From contig NC_132975.1 in assembly GCF_047496725.1 (NCBI RefSeq), positions 9,088,501 through 9,152,500 on the forward strand: DNA of 64,000 nucleotides, read 5' to 3'. Both the position numbers and the translations under genes were made by a program. The notes below the pieces were generated by a model. That model was not told where the DNA came from, did no database searches, and worked only from the letters and a program-made list of their open reading frames with translations. Within the stretch, counting starts at the first letter, position 1. Every line of letters starts with the position of its first letter. The stretch is from Anoplolepis gracilipes (taxonomy: Eukaryota > Arthropoda > Insecta > Hymenoptera > Formicidae). Of the stretch, positions 25,605 through 39,600 are shown piece by piece.

Positions 25605-28399
25605 AAAATAAAATTTCGAACATTTTCAGAATTTTATTCCATTATTGCATCTCAACTTGTAATTACTAATTTTTTAAAGCTTACTATTATTATTTGTATT
25701 ATGTTCGTGAATCAAATCGCAAAAAGTAACCTGAATTTCTTATCACAAAACTCCTTTAGTACCTACCATATGCTGTGCTGTAATTTTTTTAAAGAAATTA
25801 TTTATTGCAAATAAACAATAAAACAAAATTTAATGCCGCGTAAATTTGTATTGTATTTTATATTAAATAATTGTTATTTGTGTAGGATCCTTGATTATGT
25901 TTATGGATCGAATAAAATGTAGAAATAAAATGATATCGAAAAGAATGTGATGCTTGTTGCAGCAGTCAGCACAGTACATTAGAATATAAAGACGCGTGTC
26001 TGTTATAATCTAAAAATTGTATTGCAAGCATTTTGAAGAATAATTAATCTTCGGATTATAATAGAGATAATGCGCCATTCCGTTAAACGTAATACAGAAT
26101 AATACGCAAATGTTAACTTTATATGTGTGTTCTACTGACCATCACCTTGCAAAGTGTGAAACTCTTTTAAAAGCTCACTTATCGGAATCTCGATAACACC
26201 CGTGAGAGCAAGCGCAGAACCGCAGAGTGTAAACTTTACTTAAGGTTTCTTAGCAAATTTCATTCCGGAAAGTTAACATTGCTCTTTCGAGTATGCGGAA
26301 GTGAATCAAATTAAATGTTAACAACTCTACAAAAATAAATGTACGATTGTGAATTTTTTGATGAAGCAGAGAAAGAAAATATTTTTTTCTCATATGTTAC
26401 TTTTTATATTCTATAAAAAATATTAATTACAAAAAGTTATAGGCTCGATGCTCTTTTGAAAAAAGTCAAGATAATCATAAAGTTCAAGCAATTATTGTTC
26501 TTTCAATAATAGTAAACGCTATATTTACGTCATTTTTTATCAGTTATTGGCAAGTAGGGCAAAGACAAAAGGTATAAAATGAACCACAAATGTGTCACTA
26601 ACTTTATTTATGTTAATGGAAACGATACATGGGTTCTACTCGTTGAAAAGTGATGTAGCATATCTTTGCGAGCTACCACTTGCTATGCCGTAAATTGGAC
26701 TTTTCGCGCGTTTATACGATACTTGTCTCTGACGTACACATATGAGCGTGCGTTACAAGTGTGTTAAACGTTTATTCTATTCCCGGTCAATGCTCTAACC
26801 GATTTAACGGCAGTTAGAGCAAATCGAAACGAACCACATCAGGAGACGTGTACGGGTCGCTGCTCTATAGTCGGAGAGAAAGTCGATTGGCTGCGTGCCA
26901 ACCACGTGCTGATAAAGAGATTACAAACAGGAACAACGCTTTTGTAACGATCTCGCTGCGTTACCGCATGTTCAGAATAAGTTTGCAATTCCGCGCGAAT
27001 AATTGCGCATATTTGACCTTTAAGTAACTGCTTGTAAGTATCTCTACAGATCTTTTCGTGTTAATCGTTTGAAATTTTTAATGGAACGTTGGCGTTTTTA
27101 TTTCTCTCGTTTTGGATACTCTTGAGACTTAGCGGCGACGTGACGCAAAAAGCGGCAGCTTATGCGACTTTTTGTACATCGCCCATGCATAATCGATATC
27201 CTCGTGAAAATGGTGATTGCGTTTAAGAGGATTTATTCGGCTTCGTCTTGGAATTTAAAAAAGTTAAAAGTTATTTGTTATGCAGACTCAGGGTTCTATC
27301 TATATGGAAAAGAATAGCGATATTCTTCTTGCATGCAAATATGCATATTATAATACGAGAAGAAAGAGAGAATGTGTTTTTAGATGTAGGAAAGTAGAAA
27401 AAATTAATGACAAAATAATATATTTTCTAGTAATATTCATAATATTACTAATTTTTTATTAATTACTCGAATTAACATAGTATTTAAAAATTATTTAAAA
27501 CAGAAAGAAAATTCAATACGAATAATCTTATCACACTTATTTATATCCCATACAAATACATTTAACTTCTTTTTTAATCTTTGCTTAATTTATGTATAAT
27601 AGATTAAAATTATTTCTTGAATAAAAATGATTTTTGTCTAAAGATAAAGATATATATTTCTGAATTTTTATTTTTATTATTTTATTACTTTTTGAATGAA
27701 GAACAACAAGTGAGTTGTAAATCATGAAGAATCTACAAGATTTTTCATGACAAATTGGAGGACGTTCTGAGAATTGAAACGATAAGTAAAGCAGACGATT
27801 GTCTTGAATCTTATCATCTTTCATTGTGACATGTGTAGAACGCAAAGAAAATTGGTCCAACGATTCGCTTGTCTTCTCTTTTGACGAACAGTCAATTCAT
27901 ATGACAGACAGACACGACTCGGTGAGAAATGATTCCAATTTTGTATCGAAAATACTTTGTATTTTCCAAAGCTTCTCGGAATTTAGATATCATATATACT
28001 TAGAATAATGAAATTACTCTGAATAAGCGAACGTGTATTAAAAAAGCAGTTACACTCAAGCGTAGCTAATCAAAGAAAATTTTATGTTAATTAATTTTTT
28101 TATTCTAAATTTCAAGTATCTTTGTAAGAAGTCAATTTTATCAAATGATAATGTCACCTAACATATATACATATCTAATTTAATTATATTAAAAAATTAG
28201 TAAGTAAAATAAAATGCTATGTGTTACTAATTTAATACTATGTGATTACTAATCGTTGCATGTGTCTCATTGTCAGATATCCATATATCAAAATATCAAA
28301 ACAAGTTAAATAAATTGTATTTTGTAAAAACATCTTGTTATCGTCTGTCTTCTCGAGAAACACCACCTGAATGATGGTCACGCGCGAGTAGTCTAGCGA

Positions 28400-28930
28400 T
28401 TTTTTTTTTTCAGACGACCGATGCACCGGGTTGAGCACCCATTGAGCACGAAAGCACGTGGTTGGTCGCGCGCCAGTGCACAGTTATGTTTATAAGAACG
28501 TATGACGGATCCGCGCGGTATTCCGCCTCGTAACGGCGATACTATGCGTGAGTTATAATATATACGTGACGACGGAGATCTTGGACGCGATGCGGCGGAT
28601 ATTCCGCAAATCTCCCTTCTCTCGGGATCCACCGCTTTGGCTGTTCGCCGAGAGCGGATTCTTTACCGCTCTCTCACATTGTATTTTTTTTTTTTTTTTT
28701 TTCGACGGCCGTTCAGCCGCATTTCGCAAGTCACGGACGCGACGCTGCGGCGACGAAGAATTAACGAGCGATCGCCGGCGATAAATCATTAGGACACGGC
28801 ACACGAATTTCTCGCGCGTAACGGTGGTTGTGTATCGTTCCGGCTAAATGCTTTCCTTCTCGTGTATTACAGAGTCTACCGAAAGTAGGTGTCTAAATTC
28901 GTTTGTGTACGCGTCAGGTCAGATGTGAAA
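28400..28930. promoter_or_regulatory. CpG-rich island inside hnRNP L intron 1
   Basis: A ~500-bp patch with many CpG dinucleotides (for example CGCGCGCC, GATCCGCGCGGTATTCCGCC and GCGATCGCCGGCG), interrupted by a T19 run at 28684-28702, within AT-rich intron. Overlapping frames on both strands have no family resemblance. An intronic enhancer or alternative promoter is plausible; the sequence alone cannot prove it. Confidence 0.3.
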
Positions 28931-30659
28931 TAAAAACTGAATTGAGAAAAACGATCGAAATGTAAAGACAAAAATTATATTTTATCTCCAAAGTAGTCTT
29001 TTTTCTCGACACAATGTTTTGATTAATTATTCGTTTTATCACATCGTTAAAGATGATATATTTAATTGAGATTTTATTGACGTCTTATGTTTTTATTCAT
29101 ATTCGACATTCGTTACTGCTGCCTATTAGTAATAAGAAGAATAGAATTAAACTCGTCATTATTCATTATTCAGAGAGCATGTTCATGAATAATAACAATA
29201 GCAAAAATGTAATGATATGTCACGAAATCAAGCAGGAAAGAATTAAAAAAATTTTTGAGAGAGAATTAACGATAGGAATTTTATTAACTTCTTCCGTATA
29301 AATTTCTTCTCTTTTGTCGATGGCAGATACTTTATATCCATGTGTGAATATTAAATTTCTTGTTAATAATGGTAAATATGTATGTTCAACATTTATGCTC
29401 ATCAGAAAGAATAAAATGCCCATTGACCCCATCTACGTTATGGTTTGATTATTCAACGAGGAGATAGTTTACTAGAATGATATGATTGTCTCAACTTGTG
29501 CGCAAAACTAAATGGCAGCGCCTTTGTTACCTTTGCCATTCAAGCTAATTTCGGATCATTAGCGACGCATATCCACAGGTTTAAACACGAGCTTCGTCAC
29601 GCGTTTTCTTCGTCCATCTTTGATTCTGTCTTCTTGTGTGCAGTATTATATATTTTATACTGTTATTATATAATTATATAAGTACTGTTATTATATAATT
29701 TATACTAAATGTTGAAAAATAACATTAATAATTTTAAAAAATAAAGTTGTATCTCTCTTTGTCTACAACCCTTTAATGAGAAAGAGAGAATTTTGAATTA
29801 ATAATTTTCTCTGTAAAAATCTAGAGTGATTGTTTAAATATGTTCTTATATGTATTTGATATACATATTATTTAGTGATTTGACAGCGCAAATTTGCAAC
29901 TTTATATAATATACATACATACACAATGTCGTTAAGAATTTCAATTCATTAATGTATAATCACGTACAATATATATGTAATATTTACTTCGTGAATTATC
30001 TTTTCGATTTGTATCGATGCAATTTAGTATACTGTATATAAACCAAATTTACAGATTGATTGGATACAATCTTGTGCTGATAATTAGATCTGCGTGAATA
30101 CTTGAGTCTACTTGTAATTCCGCGATTGCGGAAAATGTGAATGAATTATTTAGCCGCGACAAGCGACACGTCACTCTGACGTACAAATGCACTTCATGTT
30201 TTATTCACTAGCACCATTGCACATTACGCATTATGAAGCGACTAGACGCTCGAGAATTGACATTCGCGCTCGTCGTTTCCCAGAGCGGATTACGTTCGAA
30301 ACACAATAGCGAGTTATGTCGCGAACTGTTTTTCGCACGGGATGAAAAATAAATAAATCTCATCTACATGTAATTTTGCTACTAAAATCTTTTTACCAAT
30401 GCTTCCGTATCGAATATCAATGTTAAATTTGATATTTTTATATCTACTTCCTATGAAAATAATCGAAATCTTAAAGTGAGAAATAGTTTAAGAAATAAAA
30501 CACATAGAAGAATATATAAAAAGAAGAAATAATACTTTTATTATTTATTGTTTTTACAAGTAGGTTTGTTGTAAATGACATCTGCAAATTGATCTGTTAA
30601 ATGATATTAAACCTCTAACTCGAAGAACATTACTACTTAATTATGCGATCCCGATTGAG

Positions 30660-31090
30660 TCTCAAGAATTTACCTAAGGCCATACGTCACAGCCTTTAAG
30701 GTGTCCCGCTGCACTATTTCTGTCGCTTTGGGTGCTGTGGTAAAAAGACGTGTGTGCACGCGTATTAATAGATTGACCGAGCACGCATCCGTGGTGACGT
30801 TGCGCGCATCGCACCATCGAAATTCAGCCAAAACCGCCGAGCGAATTTGTCTTACGCAACTTTCCCATGACGGAAGACGGTAACACGTGTTGCCGCGAGG
30901 CTCAGTACCGAGGGGAAATCACAGCTCGGGAAATCCGTGCTTTCGACTTAGGTGTAGTTTCGAGTGAAACTCTCTTGCTCTCGTTTTCGAGAGAACTTGC
31001 CGACCGCACGCAAGACTGTGCGAATAGCAAAGTAAATGATGCAAGTCGGATAAAGTCATTAACACAACATGTAATCGCACGAATTTAACG
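30660..31090. promoter_or_regulatory. CpG-rich segment just upstream of hnRNP L coding exon 2
   Basis: A GC-richer stretch ending about 55 bp before coding exon 2. It includes a CACGTG E-box inside AACACGTGTT near 30885. Frames of 60 and 73 codons on the plus strand resemble no family. Its position suggests either an alternative promoter with an exon running toward 31146 or an intronic enhancer. Confidence 0.25.
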
Positions 31091-31145
31091 ATCTAATTGT
31101 CTGCAAAGGAAAGTTATTAACGATGCTGTTTATTTCAAATTGCAG

Positions 31146-31189
31146 AATCACGAATATGGCGGATACGGAGACGAGCCACGTCGTAAAAG
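31146..31189 (+). CDS. sm: hnRNP L / smooth, coding exon 2
   Basis: A 44-nt microexon between acceptor TTGCAG and donor AAAAG|GTAAGA. It enters in phase 0 from coding exon 1 and leaves with two bases of a codon, which coding exon 3 completes as Arg. It encodes NHEYGGYGDEPRRK, a Gly/Tyr-rich then Arg/Lys-rich linker like the low-complexity N-terminal segments of hnRNP L proteins. On its own the exon could not be identified; the exact splice-phase fit on both sides is the main support. A second frame beginning at the internal ATG is also open but has no known counterpart. Confidence 0.75.
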
Positions 31190-33611
31190 GTAAGAAAATC
31201 CATATTCTTATTGTTTATATAAATAATTTTTTTTTTTTTTTTTTTTTTTTCTTCATGTCAAAAGTATAATACGTGTATGATAATTGCACGTGAACTGTTT
31301 GACATATTATTACTAATAAAATAAACTTAAAATAATAGACTGCTCACAAAGAAATGTAATGTTTATTACTTTATATGTATGACAAAAAATAATTGAACTT
31401 TAGTTGAACTAACATTAAGTGTATCTTTATCAGAGATAATCTTGCAGTGATTCTTATCTTATCGTTTGAAACAATTTATCAATAGTATGCAAAATTTTAT
31501 ATGGGATTATTTAAGTGATGATTAATGATACTAGAGTATAGTATCTTGATTTTTTTCAATATGTTATCAATCATATGCCATTTCTTTGACCCATTAACAT
31601 TTGCGATGCGTCGGATTGGACAATAATCTCGTGCAAATTAATGTGTGTGTAGCGATATTTGATCTCTCAATAAATTACTTTGTATAAACAGTCATTGAGA
31701 TCAATCGTACACAATTCGCTCACTCAATCATTCGTAATAAAGCTATCATTGTTAGAATACTTTTATATATATATATATAATACACATATATTTTATATAT
31801 AAAACTTTTTTTAAATATTAAAATTTTATATATAAGCAGAAAAATTGCATTTTTTTATTTAAGTATTTTTATTATGTAAGTTTACATGTGTTTTATAAAT
31901 AATTATAATTCAATTATATTCGTCCTTTAATTACAATGGAAATGCAAATACGATGTTTCTTCCAAATAGAAATTCCTATTATTTGTACCTATTATATCAA
32001 TGATGCGCTATTAAGAAAACATCCAAGCGTGAAATTGGATCCTCGATAAGTACCAAAACGCAGTCTATACATCATGTCGTTGAAAATTAATTAAAACGAC
32101 ATAGTTCGTCGAAGTTTGACCCATCTGTCGTCCTACAATCCAGGTATAATAATAAGAACTTAAGTCGAGCATTAAGCGTGATTCAATCTAGCACCGGGGC
32201 AACCCGATAGCGAATGATATCCGCTTCACGAATTCACGATAACTCTTTGGTAAGATAAATTCAAACTGAGAAAGAGAGGGGGGGGGGGGTAAAGCCAGTG
32301 AGTGGTCCGCAGATGCAGATATCAATGTTAGATAATCGACAAGAATCAAGAACGGAATAGAGATAAAATGATATTTATCTTTTCATGAATTTAATATTTT
32401 CAATTCTATTATATTCATTTCTGACTAAAAGAGTAAAATATATATTTTTTCTTATTTTAACGCTAGCAAAATATTTAACTTTTTTTACTATAAATATTAT
32501 ATTTTGTTTATATAAATATGTTAATAAATATTATAAATTTTTTGCCTAGTATCGAGAAAAAAAAAGAGAGACTTTGAAATCGAATAATAGACATATTTTT
32601 ATCATCTATTTTTTTCATTTCGAGGTACGCTACATAAATAATAAATCGTATCATGTGATATGAAAGTCCGATATAAACAAGCTTCGAATAACATTGATCA
32701 TATCGAGTTAGTAATTCAATTTGCATCGATCCTCGCGCTTGGATATTCTGTGCCATTAGTCGATACAACGGTATTCTCACCATTGTGCTCGTGGAAAAAT
32801 TACGTCGATTGATTTTTGTGTAAGATGCAAGTCACGAAAGAATAGAGAAAGAAAGAAAGAGAAAGAAAACATATATACCAATATCAAGCGTGCAAAGTGT
32901 ATCGCGCGACGTTCATCATCGGCTGGTTGCCTCACTATATAATACAAGTGAACACGTCAAATCTCGGGTAGAGATTACTTCGTTTCATTTTTCCTTCAGC
33001 CGAGAATGCGAGATACTTTGGACGTCACAAGTCTCTGCACGATGCACATGTGTGTAAAATCCACATTTTCCGTAGTCACAAATATTTCTATATATTTCAT
33101 GTATGAAATATTTTTACATTTTTATATAAAACGTCGACGCAATTCTGTGTAAAATAAGTTAGTTTACTAATATCGAAATAAAATTTCGAATGCATACAAA
33201 TGTGACAAATATTTTCACTTCACGAATATGATATTTAAAATATAAATAGTGTTAATAGAGGTCGTACGAAAGTCTATTAGAATTGATATTTTTCAATTTG
33301 CGCGTAGCCGGGATAATATTTCTAGTTTCAGCAATCAATGCAATTTTTACACTGCGTCAGCACAGATATTCGTGCTGCAGTCAACGAAGAATGAATTATT
33401 ATTCGTGGCAGTTTTCGCGAACTCGGCGATAATCGAGACCTCGTTTTCGACTTCCGTAATTGAATTTTCAAATAATTGGAGCGTCTAATAATGAGGACGA
33501 ATGATGGAAGTTCGATTTTACGCGATCGTGCAATATGCCTTAAGGTGAATTTCAATAAAGTCCTCTGTTCTCTATTCTCACTGGAATAATACGTATCAAT
33601 TAATGTTTCAG
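31190..33611 (+). other. hnRNP L intron 2 (2.4 kb)
   Basis: AT-rich intron from GTAAGA to the acceptor TGTTTCAG. It carries a T24 tract at 31227-31250 close to the donor, a short TA repeat near 31765-31782 and a G12 run at 32278-32289. Small open frames at 32508-32783 (minus) and 33249-33488 (plus) are not recognisable. No other exon is visible. Confidence 0.65.
32278..32289 (+). repeat. G12 homopolymer
   Basis: Twelve consecutive G follow a GAGAAAGAGA purine stretch in an otherwise AT-rich intron. It is the only long G run in the window and lies on the transcribed-sense strand. Confidence 0.85.
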
Positions 33612-33681
33612 AGAAGACAATAACAAGCCGAACCATGTCCTCCTCTTCACAATTATCAATCCAGTTTATCCCATCACTGTG
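33612..33681 (+). CDS. sm: hnRNP L / smooth, coding exon 3 (start of an RRM)
   Basis: Seventy nt between acceptor TTTCAG and donor CTGTG|GTAAGT. The first base completes the Arg codon from coding exon 2; the exon then encodes PNHVLLFTIINPVYPITV in phase 0. VLLFTI followed by INPVYPIT is the RNP2 strand and first loop that opens the second RRM of hnRNP L (compare the vertebrate VLLFTILNPIYSIT). This identifies the gene. The remaining strands of this RRM, including RNP1, and the later RRMs are not in the window. As assembled here, the transcript goes from the basic N-terminus straight to this RRM, with no RRM1. It could be an isoform lacking RRM1, or RRM1 may have been lost in this lineage. Confidence 0.9.
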
Positions 33682-36600
33682 GTAAGTTCTTCACGAGTTT
33701 ATCAATTAATATTAATATGATTGTTTTTGTGTTTACAATTTGAAACTGATATACGAATAAAATGCTAATTACGTCAATGTTTTATTCGTATTTTTAACAA
33801 TAGAAAAAAATTGTATTGTATTTTCATACAAACAGAAAAAAATAATATAATTTGTAAATTATGTATTATATTTTTATATACATATTTTTTTCTGAAACTT
33901 AAACGTTTTATTAAATGTCTAAGAAAGGCAATGTGAGACAGATGACAAACAATAAATAAATAAATCTATATTATTTATATAATATATATAAATTTAATCA
34001 TAAAATCATGCCACTGACTGATCAATATCGTATACAAGTATGCAATGCATCCTTTTTTTGGTGTTCTTTTTTCTTTTCAAATTTGCAAACATGATAGTTG
34101 GAACAAAAAAAAAATGGCGCAATTCCGCGATGCACGAATTATAACAACGATTGAGGGAAAATATTGAAGCCAAAACCACAGAGAACAAAAGTTGGCAGCA
34201 CGTCAGCCTTTTAGATTTCACAGGCCGTCGCACTGCATTTTATTTCTGTTTTGCGCCAATAATAGATGAGCTTTGAGCTCTCCCGCCGTTTCTCTCCGCC
34301 GCTTCTCGCCGACGGGTCGATGTCATTCGACATTGTTTGCCTCTGTTCGTTCGCGAATGTTCGCATAGCTATCCAGTCGCACAAAGCTCGTTTTCTTGCG
34401 CTTCTCCCGCGATCGAACCACTAATTAAAGAGCCAACTGAAGGCTTCTTACTCGCGCGATAACCGAAGGTGCTAACAATACTACGAAGTGTATCAAAATG
34501 TAGATAATGTAGCGCAAACACAACGATAGAGTTGTTTCACGTTGCAAAAATATCTTGGCTCCAGTATTACCAAACATTTATTTTGTTCCTTTATACTATA
34601 TTTATGGTACCATATCAGAAATTTTATTATTTTACTACAAAGAAGTAAACGTAAGAGAAAAGAATATATAATCTTCAAATATATATTATAAATTATTATA
34701 AAATATCTTGCTTGTCGGTATTTTTAATTATAAAAAAATGTTGTGTATATGTTGCTCTATCTCTTTAATATTATTTAAAAATATATTTAAAATATATATA
34801 TTATAATCAACATCTAATTAATAATTATTAAAGAAAACTTTAGCATCATATACAGGAAAAAATTACCATTGATATGTGGTTAAAATAAGGTAGAATTTTG
34901 ATGTATACAAGCATCGGTTAATCTATAAACAACTTTATATTCCATTAAGAGCTCATCTTTTCAATTTAATTAAAAGCTCATCTAGCTAGAGCTTCTTCGA
35001 AGCTTTAAGCTCTCAAGTATGCTTTTAACTCTTTCTCTTTGTGTTCTCCTTTTTCTTACTTCCTCAGGATGTTTTATTTTGTAAAGCAATTATTCGTCTA
35101 ACATTCTACAATTTAACGGTTTGACATTTACAAATGAATTGTCATAACTCTGCTATCCATTAAAATAAATTAATCATAGCATTTGCCTTTCTGTCTCTTG
35201 CTGATTATTTTTTATTTTCTCTCGCACGAGCTTCTTTGTATATTTAATCAGCAAATGCACCGATCAATATTTCATTTTATTCGAAAATATATTGCCGATT
35301 GGTTTTTTTATCCACTAGACAAACATTTATTTAACGAGAACGTTTCGCGGATATACGTAACTTGCTGGACGGCTTTGTGAATGGGGAATACCGCTATTTT
35401 TGGAGAATACAGTAAATTTACGAAATTTTTAGTTCTCTCGGTGCGCAATCAATAAAAACTTTATAGTAAGGGGAAAGGATGCGTATCAATGTAACGGTGA
35501 CAGTTGCAGGTGGAAGTAATGGATTTAAATCTGATTTATATGCTGGTCTAGCAATTTTTTTGACGCGTGGTTACCGTTACACGCGAATTCGTTTTTATGA
35601 GGTGCAAAATAAATTGAATATTATGTTTATTGTGGAATTTTTTAGATAGAATGCACGATGATCTATATTTGTCAATGTTTATAATTTGTTACATTAATTA
35701 AAGTATATTAACGTTGTGCATAATTAATATTATTATATTGAATTGATACAATATATTTATATTATGAAACACAAGTTAGTATGTGAGCATAAACATTGAA
35801 AGTAGTATAAAACTAACCAAGCATGTAAATAAAAATATTTCAATAAAATAAATTCCTTAAGTGATACAAATATGGGAAAATACAAAAAAAGATACATATT
35901 GTACTCTATATTTTACAACAAATACGTTAGCAATTAATTAATATTCTAATATCATATGAATATGCATTTATATTATTTGACATACTTATATTTGTTTAAA
36001 CTTTAATAAAACGTTTGAGCTCATTTAAAAAATAAATAACAAATTATATTATTTTTTGTCGTAAAAACTTTTGACATATGAGTTGAAAATCACATAACAG
36101 GCATTTCTTTGTTCAAAAATAATTATTACTCAAATTAAATTGCTTATTACTCTTAAATTAAATTATTATCTATTAAAGTATTTTTTTGTAATAAACTATT
36201 TATAATAAAAACTGTTTTCATTGCAAAATTATATTTTTTATGTAATCTTGCTATATGTGGTATTGTTTCAAAGGACGAAATCGAAGCATCTCTCACTGCA
36301 AGTCTCACCACTTATATTAATCATAAAGAAATCTAATTCATATTATTGCGATACATTATTGCATGTATCGCTATCTCACATGTTTGCCAATATATCGCGC
36401 TTGAAATAGTGGCAAAACACGCGAGAGTACCTCCTATCTAATTTATCGTGACGTATATGTCATCAACAGGTAAATATTTATATCATTAACGACACGCGAT
36501 ACTCTACATGAGTTGCATTATAACGAAGGAAGTAAACATAGAAAATAATTTTGAATAACATTCATAAATTTATTTTTTAAATAAATATTTGAGATAAAAT

Positions 36601-39600
36601 TGATTTTTTTTAAATATATTCTTTTACGAGATTATACTCTCTTTTCACAAAAATAAAATTTTATTTATTTTTCATTTGTTCAATAAAAATTAACATTTTT
36701 CTCAAATGCAATAATACGTGTTGTACGAGAAAAAATATGATATTAAAATTATAAATTTTTAAAATTATATTACTATATTAGTATAATATCAAGACATGAA
36801 CTTAATTGTGCAGTTGGATAAAAACAACTGGATAAATAACTGAATATTATATTGTGTCGTGCAATGCAAAGGCCAGATATTTCAAGATATCTCATTGAGT
36901 TGCGCGAGAAGAGTCCTGCAGAACATTGACCTTTACACAATACAAACGCTTTGTACAAAATCAGAATACACATGCTCGGGTGTAAATTCAAACGCGATAT
37001 TGGTCTTTAAATAGCCGTGTGTATGTAAAGTGCGTTACGTCGTAATGTAGCATAATAGCAGTGACTGTGAAAATAAACATTTAACTAAATTATCTCAGTA
37101 TATAACATGCTTTGAAGTGTACGATCTTAATAATAGAGTATGGACCATGCATTCACTGTAGAAAGCAGAAATTTATCGGTGAATACAATATATTTAATTA
37201 AATTAACATTTAATGTTTTGATAATATTTTCGAAAGGAATGTTATCGCAAAACGTAATTTTATAATACTTGTTAGAGACAATTATACAATTTATTTATAA
37301 TTTATTACATATATGTATATTAGATATGTAGAGGGAAATACACATTAATATTTCATATTAATTTTATTAAATATTTTGATAAAATTTTTTATATTTAATA
37401 AAATGATATCTCTTCAAAAGACGTGCATAAATTGAAATTATAGTGTGTTTAAATAAATCAATTATGTTATATTCTCGAAAGAAAGTTTCGTTATTTTATC
37501 TCATTTTGGACATTAAATTTCAATAAATGGATTGCAGGGTTATTAAATTTATATCTCGCGTAACTACACGCATTCCATGTCGTTTACGTTGAGAAGAGTA
37601 ATATGTATATGTATATGTTTGCTTGCATTTAGCAACTTGTTACATAGAATGCGGAAATAAATTTTCGCACGCTTTGACTTTGGCAATAACACACAGGATG
37701 ATGTGCGACAGCTTGCTGGATTTAGATTAATGAAATAGTTATTTCAAGACTCTCGATTCCAATCCTAGCCGGAATTTGTAATGCGATCTCGACATATATT
37801 TCTGTCTAGCAAACTTGCAAATTGGATTATGGAGATATAAAAAAGTCGCATATCATACGCTATATCTTTATAAAGAATTAATCATTTAATTTAACTAATA
37901 TGATTTTAGATGTAAACTAACAAAATAATAATAAACTAATGAAAACTTTAGCCGAATTCCGGACATTGATTTGTCGAAAACAATCACGTATTTATAATAT
38001 CACTTACTACGATATAAAATAGGGCAATGGCTTTATTGATTTAATTACATATAAATTTTCAGATAAATTGAAGTAAATAATTAATTGTTTAATATCATAA
38101 TATAATATTTAATTACGCGGAAATCCACATGTCAGAAGATACAATTTGTATTAATTTTAATTTTATTGTTATTATTGTTTTGTTTATTTTCGGTGTTGCC
38201 GAAGAAAGATTGACGAGGAGAAGGTATATATGTAGGTATAAAAAAGTGTTCCATGCCACGGTCGGGAACAATAAAATTGCTCGGTGACAAAATATTCCTG
38301 CATTTGTCCAAATCTATTTTGTTTGACACATGAAAAATATGACTTTTTTGATAGCGAATCATTTAGGTTTCAAAAATTTATCTTACATTGAAAAAAGAAT
38401 TTATTAAAATGAAAGCTTCTAAAAGGAAAAAGGATATCAGAGATTGTTATAGAGAACTTTATTATAACTTTATCATAACTATGATAATTTCTTTTGTTTA
38501 TTCTTTAAAAACTAAGAATTTTTTACAAAGTTGTTGGAATAATTAAAGTCACTTATTAATAACTTTTTTATGTCAAAATGTATTATTCTGTACATGCGTG
38601 GTAAATATATATATATATTTATAAAATTAATTAGAAAAGGACATACGAGTAAGTATTTGCATATATGAAATTTTGAGACAAAATATTTCTAAATTTAGGT
38701 AAAGATACATATCGTGATAATAACTCGGATAGATCATGTTGACATCAGGATCGGCTAAAATTCTCTTAGGATTCTTCTCCCAAGCGTAGAAAACTTTCGA
38801 CACTCTAACATTGCATAGAAGTAACTTTAGACCATAGTTTTAGTTCAAATAACGTTAACTCAACATTTACTGACAGTAGTCAGAGGTATTCCTCAAATTA
38901 TTCTCGTTATTCCCGTTGCATACGCGACATTTGTGTGCTCGCGTGTAATTTGCATCTTATCGTTACGGTTGCTCATTCGGCAACTCAATTCGCGCTCACG
39001 TCCGAATAATTCTCGGCGGATAAACTTGCGATCTCCAGTGATGAAATGGTCACATATCCCATGATGGAGTTCTCCCTCGCGTAGAAACGACACGTGGAAA
39101 TTATATTCCCGCACGGGGGACAACGACACGAAGTTTCGCGCATCGAAACCGGTACGCGACACCCGCGTGAACGTCTAACGTATTTAATGTCCGCGACCTA
39201 CTTTCCTTGTCTCCGGAGAGAAAGCCCGCCTAGATGAGTATCTCCCTGTCTGTATTCACTGCCAATTCTCAACTAACTCGTATTCGAAACTTCCTAAGAA
39301 CGGATGTAGAAGCAAGCAGCCATCGTTAGAGAATCCTGGCAGATCCTTCTTTTGTCGCGTCAGATGCGCGTCTAATAAACCTTTCTTCGTTAACGATGAA
39401 TTAATTGAGTTTTCGGAAAACTTGGCGACAGAATGGTAGGATAGAAATGGCTGTCAGCGATAGTTCGCATCTCGGAGTACTTGGAAAGATGATTCCCATC
39501 ACTTTGACGTTGATGTCTACTTTTCATACTTTTGTTCCTGCCTTAATTGTTTTATTTCCTGATTCCAACTTTCCGAAAAAAAAAAAAAAAAAAAAAAAAA

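Larger units (their letters stand above)
10165..31145 (+). other. hnRNP L intron 1 (21 kb)
   Basis: Intron between the donor at 10165 and the acceptor TTGCAG ending at 31145. No coding exon inside is convincing, including any candidate for the first RRM present in vertebrate hnRNP L. It stays GC-rich to about 10660, then is mostly AT-rich. CpG-richer patches lie near 12180-12420, 12660-12960, 16200-16740, 20840-21200, 21780-22180, 26650-27250, 28400-28930 and 30660-31090. It also contains the foldback element at 24966-25554, TA microsatellites at 13609-13636 and 25555-25600, a GATA-type repeat at about 18585-18610, and poly(T) tracts at 21585-21612, 24237-24259 and 28684-28702. Confidence 0.7.
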
